A stretch of 64,000 bases of DNA from positions 1 through 64,000 of the forward strand of contig SXUI01000063.1 in assembly GCA_005790605.1 (NCBI GenBank), read 5' to 3'. Made by a program: the position numbers and the translations under genes. The notes under the pieces were generated by a model. That model was not told where the DNA came from, made no database searches, and was given only the letters and a program-made list of their open reading frames with translations. The stretch's first letter is position 1. Each line of letters opens with the position of its first letter. Shown in pieces: positions 36,492 through 45,776 of this stretch. Source of the DNA: Planctomycetia bacterium. GTDB taxonomy: Bacteria; Planctomycetota; Phycisphaerae; Phycisphaerales; SM1A02.

Positions 36492-38543
36492 ATGCGTACG
36501 AGCGTGCTCTGGATGAACGACTACCTCCTTCCCCCCGCCTTGGCTGCCGAGCAGGCGAGCGTTTTAACTGCGCTCGGACTTCCGCTTGACGGAGAAGGCG
36601 TTGCTGAGAACGGTGAAGTCTGGCAGGAGATCGAAACGACTTCGAATCGCGGCGACTGCCTCTCGCATGTGGGAATGGCCCGCGAGATTGCCGCATCAAC
36701 GGGTCGCGCGCTGAAAACGGCTCCAATCAACCTCCCGCCCGTCGACGCTGCGTCGCACTCGCCGATCACCGTCAGGAACACCGTTCACGAATTCTGCCCG
36801 CGCTACACAGCGCGTGTGATCAAGGGAGTCAAGGTTGGACCGAGCCCCGCGTGGCTCGCGCAACGGCTGATCGCGATTGGCCAGGTCCCGCGAAACAACA
36901 TCGTGGACGCGACCAACTTTGTGCTTTTCGAACTCGGACAACCGACGCATGTCTTCGATCTCGCAACGCTCGCAGGCGCGGAGATCCAAATCCGCCGCGC
37001 ACGCGATGGAGAGACCTTTCTCCCACTCGGAGCGGATGCGAAAAGCATCACGTTGAAGCAAGATGATTTCGTCATCGCCGACGCGAAGCAACCTGTGGCG
37101 CTCGCGGGTATCAAGGGCGGCGCGCTCGCGAGCGTCACTGCAGCAACGACAGACATCGTACTTGAGGCAGCGACATTCGATCCGGTGTGCGTGCGCGCTT
37201 CAAGCCGACGACACGGCATCAGCAGTGATTCGTCTTACCGATTCGAGCGTGTGGTGCATCCGGCGGAAGTGGACGCTGCAGCGCTCCGCCTCGCAGCACT
37301 CATTCTCGAGGTCGCCGGCGGCACCCTCTGTGGCGGCGTGGTCGCTGATGGCGCCGCTCCAACCCCCGCGCGTCGCATTGCACTCCGGCCGTCGCGCTGC
37401 CGCACCGTGCTCGGCACCGCGATTACCGACGCGCGAATCATCGAACTCCTCACGAAGCTCGACTTTGAACCGAAGTTACGAAGCGACGCGTCCGCGATCG
37501 ACTGCGTGGTACCAGCACGCAGAGTCGATGTCGAACGAGAAGTCGATCTCATCGAAGAGATTTGCAGACTCGATGGCATCGAGCGCATCCCCGTCGCCGA
37601 ATTCATTCGCGTGCGTCTCCCAACGCCCAATCCGGTGGAGCGCGGAACACGCGCAATCAAGGCAACACTCGCATCCATCGGATTTGTCGAGAGCATCACG
37701 CACTCGCTCGTTTCCGAACGAGCCGCTTCCATCTTTCTACCCAAAGGCGCGAGCATGCTCGCCGTCGATGATGCGACTGCAGGCGAGCCCGCGCTTCGAA
37801 CGAGTGTGCTTTCGTCCTTGATGCATGTGAAGGGTCACAACCAATCCAATGGCACGCCGAGCCTTGCGCTCTTCGAGTTCGCGAGCGCGTTCCATTGGGA
37901 GATCAATGCGCATCGAGAGCGGCCAACACTCGCCATGCTTGCGGACGCATGCGACGGCTCTCGTGATGGCCAATCCGCCTACCGCTTCATGCGCACAAGC
38001 GTCGAGCGCGCGCTCCGCGTGCTTGCGGGTCGAAACCCAATGATTACGTTCGAACCAATCACCGCTGACCTTCCGACCTGGCTTCTCGCCGGAGCACGAG
38101 TCTGTGTCGCAGGTCGAGATGTCGGACTTGCGGGCGTCATCCATCCACAGTTGCAGAAGATGCATGGACTCGATCGCGCTGTCGCCTGCGCCGAGCTCGA
38201 GATTCGATCGCTTCTCGCAGAGTTTCCGCCGGAATCGAACGCCACCGAGTTGCCGCTCTTCCCTGCGACGGATCGAGATGTCAGCGCGATCGTTTCCGAG
38301 AGTGTGACTTGGAATTCGATCGAGCGCTCCATGCACGCGTCCGCGCTCGCAGACCTCGAGTCGATTGAGTTTGTTGGGGTGTTCCGAGGGAAGCAGATCG
38401 GCGAAGGCAAGAAATCAGTCACGGCGCGACTGCGGTTTCGACGCAAGGACGGGACGCTCCGCGCCGAAGAAATCGAACCACGCGTCGCGTCCATGCTCGA
38501 GCGACTACGACAGGACACGAACGCGGAGATCCGTACCGCATGA
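36492..38543 (+). CDS. pheT: Phenylalanyl-tRNA synthetase beta subunit, short form
   Basis: 683 residues. Charges tRNA-Phe with PheS as an (alpha-beta)2 enzyme. The N-terminus MRTSVLWMNDYLLPP leads within 55 residues to EIETTSNRGDCLSHVGMARE. The EMAP-type tRNA-binding OB fold found at about 40-150 in E. coli PheT is therefore absent. The B3/B4 editing domain (NNIVDATNFVLFELGQPTHV, FDLATLAGAEIQIRRA), B5 domain (DVEREVDLIEEICRLDG) and ferredoxin-fold anticodon domain (LPLFPATDRDVSAIVSESVT to the end) are present. pheS is not adjacent. The last 4 bases overlap the next gene. Confidence 0.94.
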   Translation: MRTSVLWMNDYLLPPALAAEQASVLTALGLPLDGEGVAENGEVWQEIETTSNRGDCLSHVGMAREIAASTGRALKTAPINLPPVDAASHSPITVRNTVHEFCPRYTARVIKGVKVGPSPAWLAQRLIAIGQVPRNNIVDATNFVLFELGQPTHVFDLATLAGAEIQIRRARDGETFLPLGADAKSITLKQDDFVIADAKQPVALAGIKGGALASVTAATTDIVLEAATFDPVCVRASSRRHGISSDSSYRFERVVHPAEVDAAALRLAALILEVAGGTLCGGVVADGAAPTPARRIALRPSRCRTVLGTAITDARIIELLTKLDFEPKLRSDASAIDCVVPARRVDVEREVDLIEEICRLDGIERIPVAEFIRVRLPTPNPVERGTRAIKATLASIGFVESITHSLVSERAASIFLPKGASMLAVDDATAGEPALRTSVLSSLMHVKGHNQSNGTPSLALFEFASAFHWEINAHRERPTLAMLADACDGSRDGQSAYRFMRTSVERALRVLAGRNPMITFEPITADLPTWLLAGARVCVAGRDVGLAGVIHPQLQKMHGLDRAVACAELEIRSLLAEFPPESNATELPLFPATDRDVSAIVSESVTWNSIERSMHASALADLESIEFVGVFRGKQIGEGKKSVTARLRFRRKDGTLRAEEIEPRVASMLERLRQDTNAEIRTA

Positions 38544-39184
38544 CGGCCCACAATCCCGCTGCCAACGATCAGTCCACGATGCAGCCTTTGGGCGAGCAGA
38601 CGGTCGACGCATTCCTCCTCGCACTTAGTGCCCCCACGCCCGTTCCTGGAGGTGGCGCAGTCGCGGGACTGCTTCTCGCGCAGAGCGCGGCGCTCGGCGA
38701 AATGGTGGTTTCTTTCGCCCTCAGTAAATCGAAGTTCGCGTCCTTCGCGCCCGTGCATCGCGCATCACTCGCAGCGCTCACCGAGTTGCGTCAAACCTCC
38801 ATGCGCCTTGCAGACCTCGATGCAGCGGCCTATCGCGCGCTCAATCGACTCTGGAAACTCCCGAAAGAAGACGCCGCGCGTGCGGCTGGTTGGACGATGG
38901 CTGTCGAGGATGCCATTCAAGCTCCGCACTCTGTGATTGAGACGGCTTCAAGCGTGCTGCGGCAACTCGAACCGCTCATTGGCACGACGGCGGAGAGTCT
39001 GAAGAGCGATCTCGCGATCGCCATCGATCTCGCCGCAGCTGCATCGCGCGCAGCAGCGTGGAATGTTCGCGCGAATCTACCGTTGCTTGAGCATGAGCAC
39101 GAACGCAAGGATCGCGCGACTGCACTCGAGAGCGCGCTTCGCGACATCGCACTGCGCGCCTCGACGCTCAGTGCGCGACTCTGA
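38540..39184 (+). CDS. Cyclodeaminase/cyclohydrolase family protein (FTCD-C/FchA-like)
   Basis: 214 residues. Members open methenyl-tetrahydrofolate or deaminate formimino-tetrahydrofolate in one-carbon metabolism. The signature is FLLALSAPTPVPGGGAVAGL near the start, followed by an all-helical protein with DLDAAAYRALNRLWKLPKED. It is translationally coupled to pheT by a 4-base overlap. Without the transferase half of FTCD it is most like FchA; the exact substrate is uncertain. Confidence 0.85.
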   Translation: MTAHNPAANDQSTMQPLGEQTVDAFLLALSAPTPVPGGGAVAGLLLAQSAALGEMVVSFALSKSKFASFAPVHRASLAALTELRQTSMRLADLDAAAYRALNRLWKLPKEDAARAAGWTMAVEDAIQAPHSVIETASSVLRQLEPLIGTTAESLKSDLAIAIDLAAAASRAAAWNVRANLPLLEHEHERKDRATALESALRDIALRASTLSARL

Positions 39185-39205
39185 ACGAGCAGCGCAGGCG
39201 CGAGC

Positions 39206-39430
39206 ATGCCGACTCCAGAACCGAACAACTCCAACGACGGCGCGGCGGCGAAGGGAACGCCACCGCGTTCGTTCTTGATGATCTGGTTTCGCTGTTGCAA
39301 TGCGTACGGGCGCTTGACGAAAACCGCAGACGGCACGGCGTACAAGGGAAGATGTCCAAAGTGCGGGCGCTCGGCGCAGGCGAAGGTTGGTGAGGGTGGA
39401 AGCGACCGCCGCATGTTTGAGGCGGAATAG
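39206..39430 (+). CDS. Small zinc-ribbon protein
   Basis: 74 residues. The motif FRCCNAYGRLTKT then GRCPKCGRSAQAK gives two Cys pairs separated by about 18 residues. It lies 21 bases after the cyclodeaminase gene and 37 before the hydrolase, in the same direction. Unknown function; the composition is plausible for a real gene. Confidence 0.6.
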   Translation: MPTPEPNNSNDGAAAKGTPPRSFLMIWFRCCNAYGRLTKTADGTAYKGRCPKCGRSAQAKVGEGGSDRRMFEAE

Positions 39431-39467
39431 TCACGCGGCAACACCATCGTGCGCTACGCTGCGTCGA

Positions 39468-40340
39468 GTGGAAGCATTGCTTGGCGGAAGTGCATTTCTT
39501 GCGACAAGCGCGTTGATCGCGTGGGGCGGATCCGTTGCCGCAACCGCGTGGGAAGCGCTCCATCCGCCGCGTCGAACCGTGGGCTGGGCTCTCGCTCGCG
39601 GCTTCGCCTGCGACCCCGCCGCGATGGGTCTTTTCGCTCGGGAAACTTCGCTCACGATTCGCGGCTCAACGATCGATACCTGGCAAATCGATCTTCGAAG
39701 CGAAGGCGTCGATGTGCTGCTCCTCCACGGCTACGCGCGGAGCCGCATCGACTCGCTGCGCCGCGTTGAGCCTTGGCTTCCCCTCGCGCGCAGCCTCACG
39801 CTCCTCGACCTGCCAGGTCATGGCGAAGCGCGTGGAGCGGGGACGACGCTTGGCACGCACGAACCAGCACTCATCGCGCAACTCGCGGAGCAGTTACATC
39901 TTGATCGCCTGATTCTCGTGGGACACTCCCTTGGCGCCGTCATCGCGATTCGAAGCGCGCTCGAACCGACGCTCAAACCTCGCGTTCGAGGCGTCGTTGC
40001 AATTGCACCGTACGAGCGACTCGCGACGCCCATTGGCGCTCGCCTTGACTCGCGCGGGATGCCGCGCGCACCTCTCCTGAGACCGTCCATCGCCCTCCTG
40101 CGTTGCCTCGGCGTGCGAGAGGTGCCAACAAGCGAGAGTGCGGCACAACTCGAGGTTCCCCTTGGCATTCTCACCGGGACACAAGATCCAACGAGTCCGG
40201 TGTCTGATGCCATGTGCATCGCCGCGCGTGCGCCGAAGTCCATCGTTCGCACAATTGAAGGCGGCTGCCACGACGACCTTTGGATCGTCGGGGCAGCCGC
40301 GTATTCTGAACTCGCGCAGCAGATGGCGCGCGATGCGTGA
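39468..40340 (+). CDS. Alpha/beta hydrolase
   Basis: 291 residues from a GTG at 39468; a longer open frame to 39387 overlaps the preceding gene. An N-terminal hydrophobic segment (FLATSALIAWGGSVAAT) may be a membrane anchor or signal. The fold is supported by VDVLLLHGYARSR (oxyanion), LTLLDLPGHGEARGAG, nucleophile elbow ILVGHSLGAVIAI, acid-turn IPL-like LGILTGTQDPTSP and a final His in GGCHDDLW. The substrate is unknown; serine ester hydrolase chemistry is expected. Confidence 0.85.
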   Translation: MEALLGGSAFLATSALIAWGGSVAATAWEALHPPRRTVGWALARGFACDPAAMGLFARETSLTIRGSTIDTWQIDLRSEGVDVLLLHGYARSRIDSLRRVEPWLPLARSLTLLDLPGHGEARGAGTTLGTHEPALIAQLAEQLHLDRLILVGHSLGAVIAIRSALEPTLKPRVRGVVAIAPYERLATPIGARLDSRGMPRAPLLRPSIALLRCLGVREVPTSESAAQLEVPLGILTGTQDPTSPVSDAMCIAARAPKSIVRTIEGGCHDDLWIVGAAAYSELAQQMARDA

Positions 40341-40343
40341 TGC

Positions 40344-42185
40344 TCAAGGAGCAGCGGGCGGCGCGGGCGGAAGCAACATGAATCGCGCGCGATATCCCTT
40401 CTCAGTGGAACGCACATCCCATACCTGTTGACCGAAGTAACGCTTGACGAGCGCCGGATCCATGAACGCTTCCATGCCCGGAAGTGCTTCGCGATCGATG
40501 CCGAGCAGCGGAACCTCGTCGCCCCCTGCTTCTTCTTCCGCATCATCGCTACCCGCCATTCCTTCAACTTCCGCTTGCAGCGACTTCATGATCTCGGCCG
40601 TGCGCTCAAACTGTCGAGGAAGGTTGACCCATCCTGCCGCGACAACCTCACCGCCGCCGAGTGCAGCGATGGCGCTCGAGTAAGTCGCGTCAGTAGCGAG
40701 CAGTGCAGCCGCATCTTTCGCGTCAACAGCCCGGAGCGTCTGCTCGACACTCGCACCACTGCCCATCGCCAGCCATCCGCCGCCGATGCCAATCGAGAAG
40801 GAAGAAAACTCATCCGAGAGAATGGTCATACCGTTGAAGTCGTGGCTTTCGAGGCCGAGCGGGAACAGATTCAACATGTCACTCACTGCTTGCTCGCTCT
40901 CCTTCCCCGACTTCATACGAATCGCGGTCATGGACTTCGCGGCGTCTTCACTGCCGATTTCTGGCAACGCGCTGTAGAGGTGAATGTCGGGTCCCACGGC
41001 AGCAAATGCGCTCGTCAGCGCAGGGCGGTACGACTCCAATTGCATCTTGACCATGTCGCCAAACTCTGGCGGCAGTCCTGCCGCAATCTCGTCGAGCGTC
41101 GGAAGGATCGCGTCGAACCGCACATTGAATCGCGAGTAACTCACAGCATCGGCTGGAACAATCGACGGCGGCAACGCGAGTTCTGTGGATGCATCAAACA
41201 ATGCTGGAAGCCCAGTCTTCTTGCTTGGAATGTAGACCGCAGCGGCCAATTCAATCGTGCCATCGTGGGCGGACAGATTGGCCGAGATCGCTTGGATGTC
41301 GCCGAAGATCTCCTTCACGAAGGGCTGCGCCATCGCCATCTCTGGCGAACTCGCGGCGAGCGAGGAGATGTTCTCCACGAGCACAACTGCAAACGCATCG
41401 GCAGTTCCGCCGGCGAGTTCAAGCGCCCCAGTGAACGCTGGATTGCTCGACACTGCATCGGTGTTGGTGCTCGCCGCATCAATCTTCGCAAGCACTTCGG
41501 CCATCGCGGTCGCTGTCGAGGCGCAGACCACGCGACCCTTGTCCACCGCATAGAGCATCGTGCTGAAATCAAATGGACTCTCACCGAACATCATTGGCGG
41601 GGACATGTTTGGCGCGCTGTCATCACCTTCGCCGTCGCCGGCATCCATTCCAGGTTCATCCTCCGATGCTTCCGGCGCAGCGACGACGAGTACGCGGCGC
41701 CCTCGAATATCTTCGAAGGTCACGGTGCTGCCTGCTTCCTTCGCCGTCTTCTCAGCATCCGCGAGCGCGGATTCAAGCCACTTGTTGCTCTTCTCGCCCG
41801 CATCACCCCAGTCGACGAAGAAGGTCGTCGCGGGCACTTCGAGTCCGGTTTCTTCATCGAGCTCTCCCGCGATGCAGAGTCCAGCGGACTTCGGCCAAGT
41901 GAGATCTGCAGCGTCGAATCCACCTGCGGCTGCGCGTTCCTTCACCGCAGCATCCCACGCGGTGTGCAGCGCGTCGATACTTGCTTTGAACTCAGGCGCG
42001 GTCCAGATTTGACCCACCGAAGTCGAACGGAATCGATCGATCGTCGCAGGAAGATCCGCGACGCCGACGACCAGGAAACTGTTCTTCGGGGCGAGATCTC
42101 GAATATCAAGTGCGTCAGCTGCCAGAAGCGACGAGGTCAACGCGAGGGAAGCAAGAAACGACGAGATGCAAATTCGGTTCGTCAT
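40344..42185 (-). CDS. Large exported protein of unknown function (DUF3352-like)
   Basis: 613 residues. A signal peptide starting MTNRICISSFLASLALTSSL ends near LLAADALD. The chain begins LAPKNSFLVVGVADLPATID, the pattern of planctomycete DUF3352-type proteins in which a Leu/Val-rich strand with VG(V/I)xD repeats several times (LYAVDKGRVVCASTATAMAE, GGWLAMGSGASVEQTLRAVD). A low-complexity acidic stretch EDEPGMDAGDGEGDD splits the N-terminal part. Function unknown. The frame could start 22 codons upstream, but that stretch is a short tandem repeat. Confidence 0.65.
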   Translation of the reverse strand: MTNRICISSFLASLALTSSLLAADALDIRDLAPKNSFLVVGVADLPATIDRFRSTSVGQIWTAPEFKASIDALHTAWDAAVKERAAAGGFDAADLTWPKSAGLCIAGELDEETGLEVPATTFFVDWGDAGEKSNKWLESALADAEKTAKEAGSTVTFEDIRGRRVLVVAAPEASEDEPGMDAGDGEGDDSAPNMSPPMMFGESPFDFSTMLYAVDKGRVVCASTATAMAEVLAKIDAASTNTDAVSSNPAFTGALELAGGTADAFAVVLVENISSLAASSPEMAMAQPFVKEIFGDIQAISANLSAHDGTIELAAAVYIPSKKTGLPALFDASTELALPPSIVPADAVSYSRFNVRFDAILPTLDEIAAGLPPEFGDMVKMQLESYRPALTSAFAAVGPDIHLYSALPEIGSEDAAKSMTAIRMKSGKESEQAVSDMLNLFPLGLESHDFNGMTILSDEFSSFSIGIGGGWLAMGSGASVEQTLRAVDAKDAAALLATDATYSSAIAALGGGEVVAAGWVNLPRQFERTAEIMKSLQAEVEGMAGSDDAEEEAGGDEVPLLGIDREALPGMEAFMDPALVKRYFGQQVWDVRSTEKGYRARFMLLPPAPPAAP

Positions 42186-42204
42186 GACGAAATCCAATGG
42201 ACGA

Positions 42205-42233
42205 GCTGGTGAGTGAGGTGAGTGAGGTGAATG
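42205..42233. repeat. Short tandem repeat upstream of the exported-protein gene
   Basis: About three copies of a GTGAGTGAG-like unit (GGTGAGTGAGGTGAGTGAGG) lie between the start at 42185 and the end of the HtrA-like gene. They are translated as SPHSPHSP if the longer start is used. Such repeats can slip and change expression, but no evidence of that is visible here. Confidence 0.4.
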
Positions 42234-42247
42234 TTTTCGATCGATGT

Positions 42248-43324
42248 TCACGGATGCGCGCCACCGTCTCCCGAGGACCCATCCTTCAGCACCGGCGGCG
42301 CGTCAAAGTTGGAACGGGTTGGTGGTTTCAAATAGTTGTGGCCAGAGTTCGGATTATTCCGGTCATACGCGAAGGCTTCTCGATTTCGAATGAAATCCTT
42401 CACATAGCGCGCCGGGATCGCGAAGCCGAGCGCCTCGCCGCCTCGGATTCCCATGTTGGTTATCCCAATGACTTCGCCCTTCGTGTTGAAAAGCGGTCCA
42501 CCAGAATTGCCGGGGTTGATCGGCGTGTCCGTTTGAATGTAAGTCAGCCCGTCGAAGTTGCGCTGCGTGGTTGAGATCACGCCCTGCGTCAGCGACCGTT
42601 CGAGGCCGAGCGGGTTTCCGATGGCAAAGACGGGTTGCCCCGCTTCGAGCTTCTCGGCATCTTGCACTGGCGCGAACTCGAAGACGCCGCCGTCAGGGTG
42701 CTTCAGACGAATGAGCGCGAGATCCACCTGACTATTCACTGCGATCAACTCAACGCCATCAATGTCAGTTCGCTTGAGCGTGCCATCTGGCTGTTCAAAC
42801 CACACCGTTGCGCGGATGTTGGTCTCGCCCTGCACGACATGCGCGTTCGTCACAGCAAAGCCGTCGCCAGAGAGAATCACGCCCGAGCCGAGCCCACCTG
42901 GAGTCGAAACTTTGATGACGGCAGGTCCGATGAGCTTCGTCTGCTCACGCGGCGGCAAGTCACTCAGCCCCGTTGCGGTCGAAAAAATGTCAATTGTCTT
43001 GTTCGTTGCGCGCGCGTCTGCGGCGTCACTGAGAATGTCCGCGACATCATCCATCGAGAACTCGAGGACGCACGGTCCAACATCAATCCAAACTTTGCGG
43101 TCGGTGCGTTTGAGAATGGTCCCCTGCACCGCACCGCCAAGTCGCAGTCGAACCGTGTCACGGGCAGGACTTGCTGCCGCCTCCGCAGAAGCGGCCGGCG
43201 CAGGCTGCTCACTTTGAGCAAGCAGCGGCGAGCTCGCACTTCCAAGCAGCGAGAGCGCAAACACACCTGGTAAGGCGAACGAGTGAAGTGAAGAACGGAG
43301 CGTGGAAAACGAAGGGAGTCGCAT
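42248..43324 (-). CDS. S1C (HtrA/DegP-like) serine protease without PDZ domain
   Basis: 358 residues. A signal peptide (FALPGVFALSLLGSASS) is followed by a short SH3-like domain (RLRLGGAVQGTILKRTDRKV), then the trypsin-like protease. Triad residues are His in FAVTNAHVVQGE, Asp in SQVDLALIRLKHP and Ser in INPGNSGGPLFNTKG. The C-terminus ends without a PDZ domain. Periplasmic protein quality control or signalling is expected. An in-frame ATG lies 7 codons upstream. The gene is divergent from the FG-GAP gene at 43434. Confidence 0.92.
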   Translation of the reverse strand: MRLPSFSTLRSSLHSFALPGVFALSLLGSASSPLLAQSEQPAPAASAEAAASPARDTVRLRLGGAVQGTILKRTDRKVWIDVGPCVLEFSMDDVADILSDAADARATNKTIDIFSTATGLSDLPPREQTKLIGPAVIKVSTPGGLGSGVILSGDGFAVTNAHVVQGETNIRATVWFEQPDGTLKRTDIDGVELIAVNSQVDLALIRLKHPDGGVFEFAPVQDAEKLEAGQPVFAIGNPLGLERSLTQGVISTTQRNFDGLTYIQTDTPINPGNSGGPLFNTKGEVIGITNMGIRGGEALGFAIPARYVKDFIRNREAFAYDRNNPNSGHNYLKPPTRSNFDAPPVLKDGSSGDGGAHP

Positions 43325-43433
43325 AGGAATGCTGCCGTGGATCAATGAAACCCGCGATCACCGTTACGATACCAACTCTAGGTTTCCATACCTGCGTTCG
43401 ACCCTGCAGTTTCCTCTCCCTCGCACGATCACC

Positions 43434-45743
43434 ATGCAACTGTTTTCCACTTTCAGCGCGGTCGCCCGTCCCATTTGCGCGTTCGCGTTGCTTCAGTCGT
43501 TCGGCGCGCTCACGCTCGCGGATGATCAAGAAACCGCCTCGCATTACGGATTCGACGGACTCGATGTGCTCAAGATCGACCGGGGCGCAGGGCCGATTAC
43601 CGCGAGCGATATGAACGCGGATGGATTGACCGATCTCATCGCGGTCAACAACGCGAAGAGCCGCATCGAGTTGCATGAGCAGAAGAAAGGCGCCTCGCCA
43701 GATGACCCTATCGAGTCCGCAAGCGGCATCAATGAAGCACCTCCGCTTTGGCGCTTTCGACGGATCGAGGTGCCAGTATCGCACGAAGTGACCGCGGTCA
43801 TTCCGCACGATTTCGATAGTGATGGAATGATGGACCTCGTCTACGCAGGTCAGCCCGGAACGATCGTCTTTCTCCGACAAACAAAGCCTGGCTCATTCGA
43901 AGTTGCTCGGCGAGTTCCGGTGAAGGGACTCTCCCAAGCACGCGACGGCTTTTTGATTGCAGACCTCATCGACGATGCGAAGCCCGAGCTCGCCGCGCTC
44001 GTCAACGGCAAGCCGACGATCTGGCCACTCGAGGGCTCAAAGCTCGGCGAAGCAACGGAACTTGCGAGCGGCGATCCACTCGTCGCCTTACTCGTTGGCG
44101 ACTTCGATGGTGAAGGCTCGACAGATCTTGCAGGAGTCGCGCCCGACAACGCGGCGCCGATTCGCCTCTGGCTCGCGAGTGAAGAGAACGGCAAGCATCA
44201 GCTCGGATCGCAACGGCGATTCGAACTTCCTCCATTGCGGGAAGCGACTTCAATTTCACTTCCCGGAGCGAAAAAATCTCTGCTCGCGCTGATTGAACGC
44301 CCAAGTAAACGCATCGTGATCGAGGAAGTTGTCACAGGAGCGAATGCGGGCGGCGAAGCCTCGCTCGAAGTCTTCGGTGCAGGCGAATCCGGGAAAAAAC
44401 GCTCGTATGCGACCGCCGACCTCGATGGCGACGGGCTTCTCGATGTTCTTGCGACCGATCCGACGAGTAGCGCCGTCCTCGTGTTCCGCCAAGTCAAGGA
44501 TCGTGGCTTGCAACCATCGCGCGCGCAACCGTCGTTTGCCGAACTCACAGGCATCGACGCGGGCCCGACGAACGGTGCGACGGGAACTGAAGTGTTCGTG
44601 TTGAGCGAGAAAGAGGGCGTCGTCGGACGAAGTCACTGGGAAGATGGAGCGCTCACTTTTCCAACGGCAATGCCGCTCAGCGCCGGGAGTACGCCGCTTG
44701 TCATCGCGCTTGTGCGCCTTGAGTCAGGGCCTCGGCTCGCGGTCGTCACCAAAGACGGAAAGAACTATCAGCTCGAGTTGCTTCCGGTCGATGGCTCATC
44801 GGAAGCGAAGTCAGACGTCGTCAAACTTGGCGCGCTCGTGAAGCCACCAGAGTCGGTGATGGCGTGCGATGCGGATCAAGACGGCAAGGTCGACATCCTT
44901 CTCTTCACACAAGACAAACCCATGACAATGCTGCGCGCGACCGATGCAGGATTCGCGGCACTTGAGTCCAAAGACATGGCGCAGTTCGGACTCGTCCAAG
45001 CAGCGAACGGTTCGAATACGGCGCTCTTCGACGTGCAGGGCGATGGAAAACCTGAACTCGTTGTCGCGGACCGAAACTTCATCCGTGCGCTTCGATTCGA
45101 CTCCGCTGCGACGCCCGCAGGTTGGCAGGTCGTCACGCAAGTGAACGCCGCGCGCAGTGATGCAAAGCTCGTTTCGATTGCCGCCAACGGCGCGCAATTG
45201 ATCGCGGGTGACAAAGAGAACACGCAGCTCCTTTTCTTCGAGAAACAAAGTGACAAGTGGCTGCAATCGGATGCGCTCACCGTGAGCGGATTCAAGTTCG
45301 GACCCATTCGCGCTGGTGCGTACTCGGGCAATGCGGTGCCAGATGTCCTCTTGATCGGCGACGATGGATTTGCGGTCGCGCGGATCACTGGCAATCGCGT
45401 CACGCTCGAAGAACGCGGCAGCCGCCGTGGTGATCGGCCCAATCAACTCGACCATGAACTCGCCGCGGGTGATGTGAACAGCGACGGCTTCCTCGATCTG
45501 CTCTCACTCGATGCGGGCGAGCAAGCACTTGGAATCTTGAGTTTCTCGCAGGCGGGCGCACTCGTTCCTGGGACCAGTTTCAAGGTCTTTGAGACGCGAC
45601 TGTTTCAGGGCGGCGAGCCGCGCGAGTTTGAACCGAGCGAATGCCTCATCGCGGACTTCACGGGTGATGGCCGCGACGATGTCGCCCTTCTCGCCCACGA
45701 CCGCGTGCTGCTCTACCCGCAAGCAAGTCCGAAGACCCGCTGA
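43434..45743 (+). CDS. Exported FG-GAP/VCBS repeat protein
   Basis: 769 residues. The start at 43434 gives a signal peptide with AVARPICAFALLQSFGAL. The mature chain has repeated VCBS blades with DxDxDGxxD calcium loops: ASDMNADGLTDLIAVNNAKS, HDFDSDGMMDLVYAGQPG, ADLDGDGLLDVLATDP, CDADQDGKVDILLFTQD, DVQGDGKPELVVADRN and NSDGFLDLLSLD. The chain forms a propeller or beta solenoid, probably extracellular. No catalytic domain is seen. The stop at 45743 abuts an array of intergenic hairpins. Confidence 0.82.
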   Translation: MQLFSTFSAVARPICAFALLQSFGALTLADDQETASHYGFDGLDVLKIDRGAGPITASDMNADGLTDLIAVNNAKSRIELHEQKKGASPDDPIESASGINEAPPLWRFRRIEVPVSHEVTAVIPHDFDSDGMMDLVYAGQPGTIVFLRQTKPGSFEVARRVPVKGLSQARDGFLIADLIDDAKPELAALVNGKPTIWPLEGSKLGEATELASGDPLVALLVGDFDGEGSTDLAGVAPDNAAPIRLWLASEENGKHQLGSQRRFELPPLREATSISLPGAKKSLLALIERPSKRIVIEEVVTGANAGGEASLEVFGAGESGKKRSYATADLDGDGLLDVLATDPTSSAVLVFRQVKDRGLQPSRAQPSFAELTGIDAGPTNGATGTEVFVLSEKEGVVGRSHWEDGALTFPTAMPLSAGSTPLVIALVRLESGPRLAVVTKDGKNYQLELLPVDGSSEAKSDVVKLGALVKPPESVMACDADQDGKVDILLFTQDKPMTMLRATDAGFAALESKDMAQFGLVQAANGSNTALFDVQGDGKPELVVADRNFIRALRFDSAATPAGWQVVTQVNAARSDAKLVSIAANGAQLIAGDKENTQLLFFEKQSDKWLQSDALTVSGFKFGPIRAGAYSGNAVPDVLLIGDDGFAVARITGNRVTLEERGSRRGDRPNQLDHELAAGDVNSDGFLDLLSLDAGEQALGILSFSQAGALVPGTSFKVFETRLFQGGEPREFEPSECLIADFTGDGRDDVALLAHDRVLLYPQASPKTR

Positions 45744-45776
45744 GTCAACCTGTTCGAATCGCGAACTGAGCCCGCC

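Noticed and set aside
40428-42212. 594-codon open frame antisense to the exported protein at 40344-42185
   Set aside because: High-GC shadow ORF, Arg/Cys/His rich, no recognisable domain; the minus-strand gene has a signal peptide and good composition.
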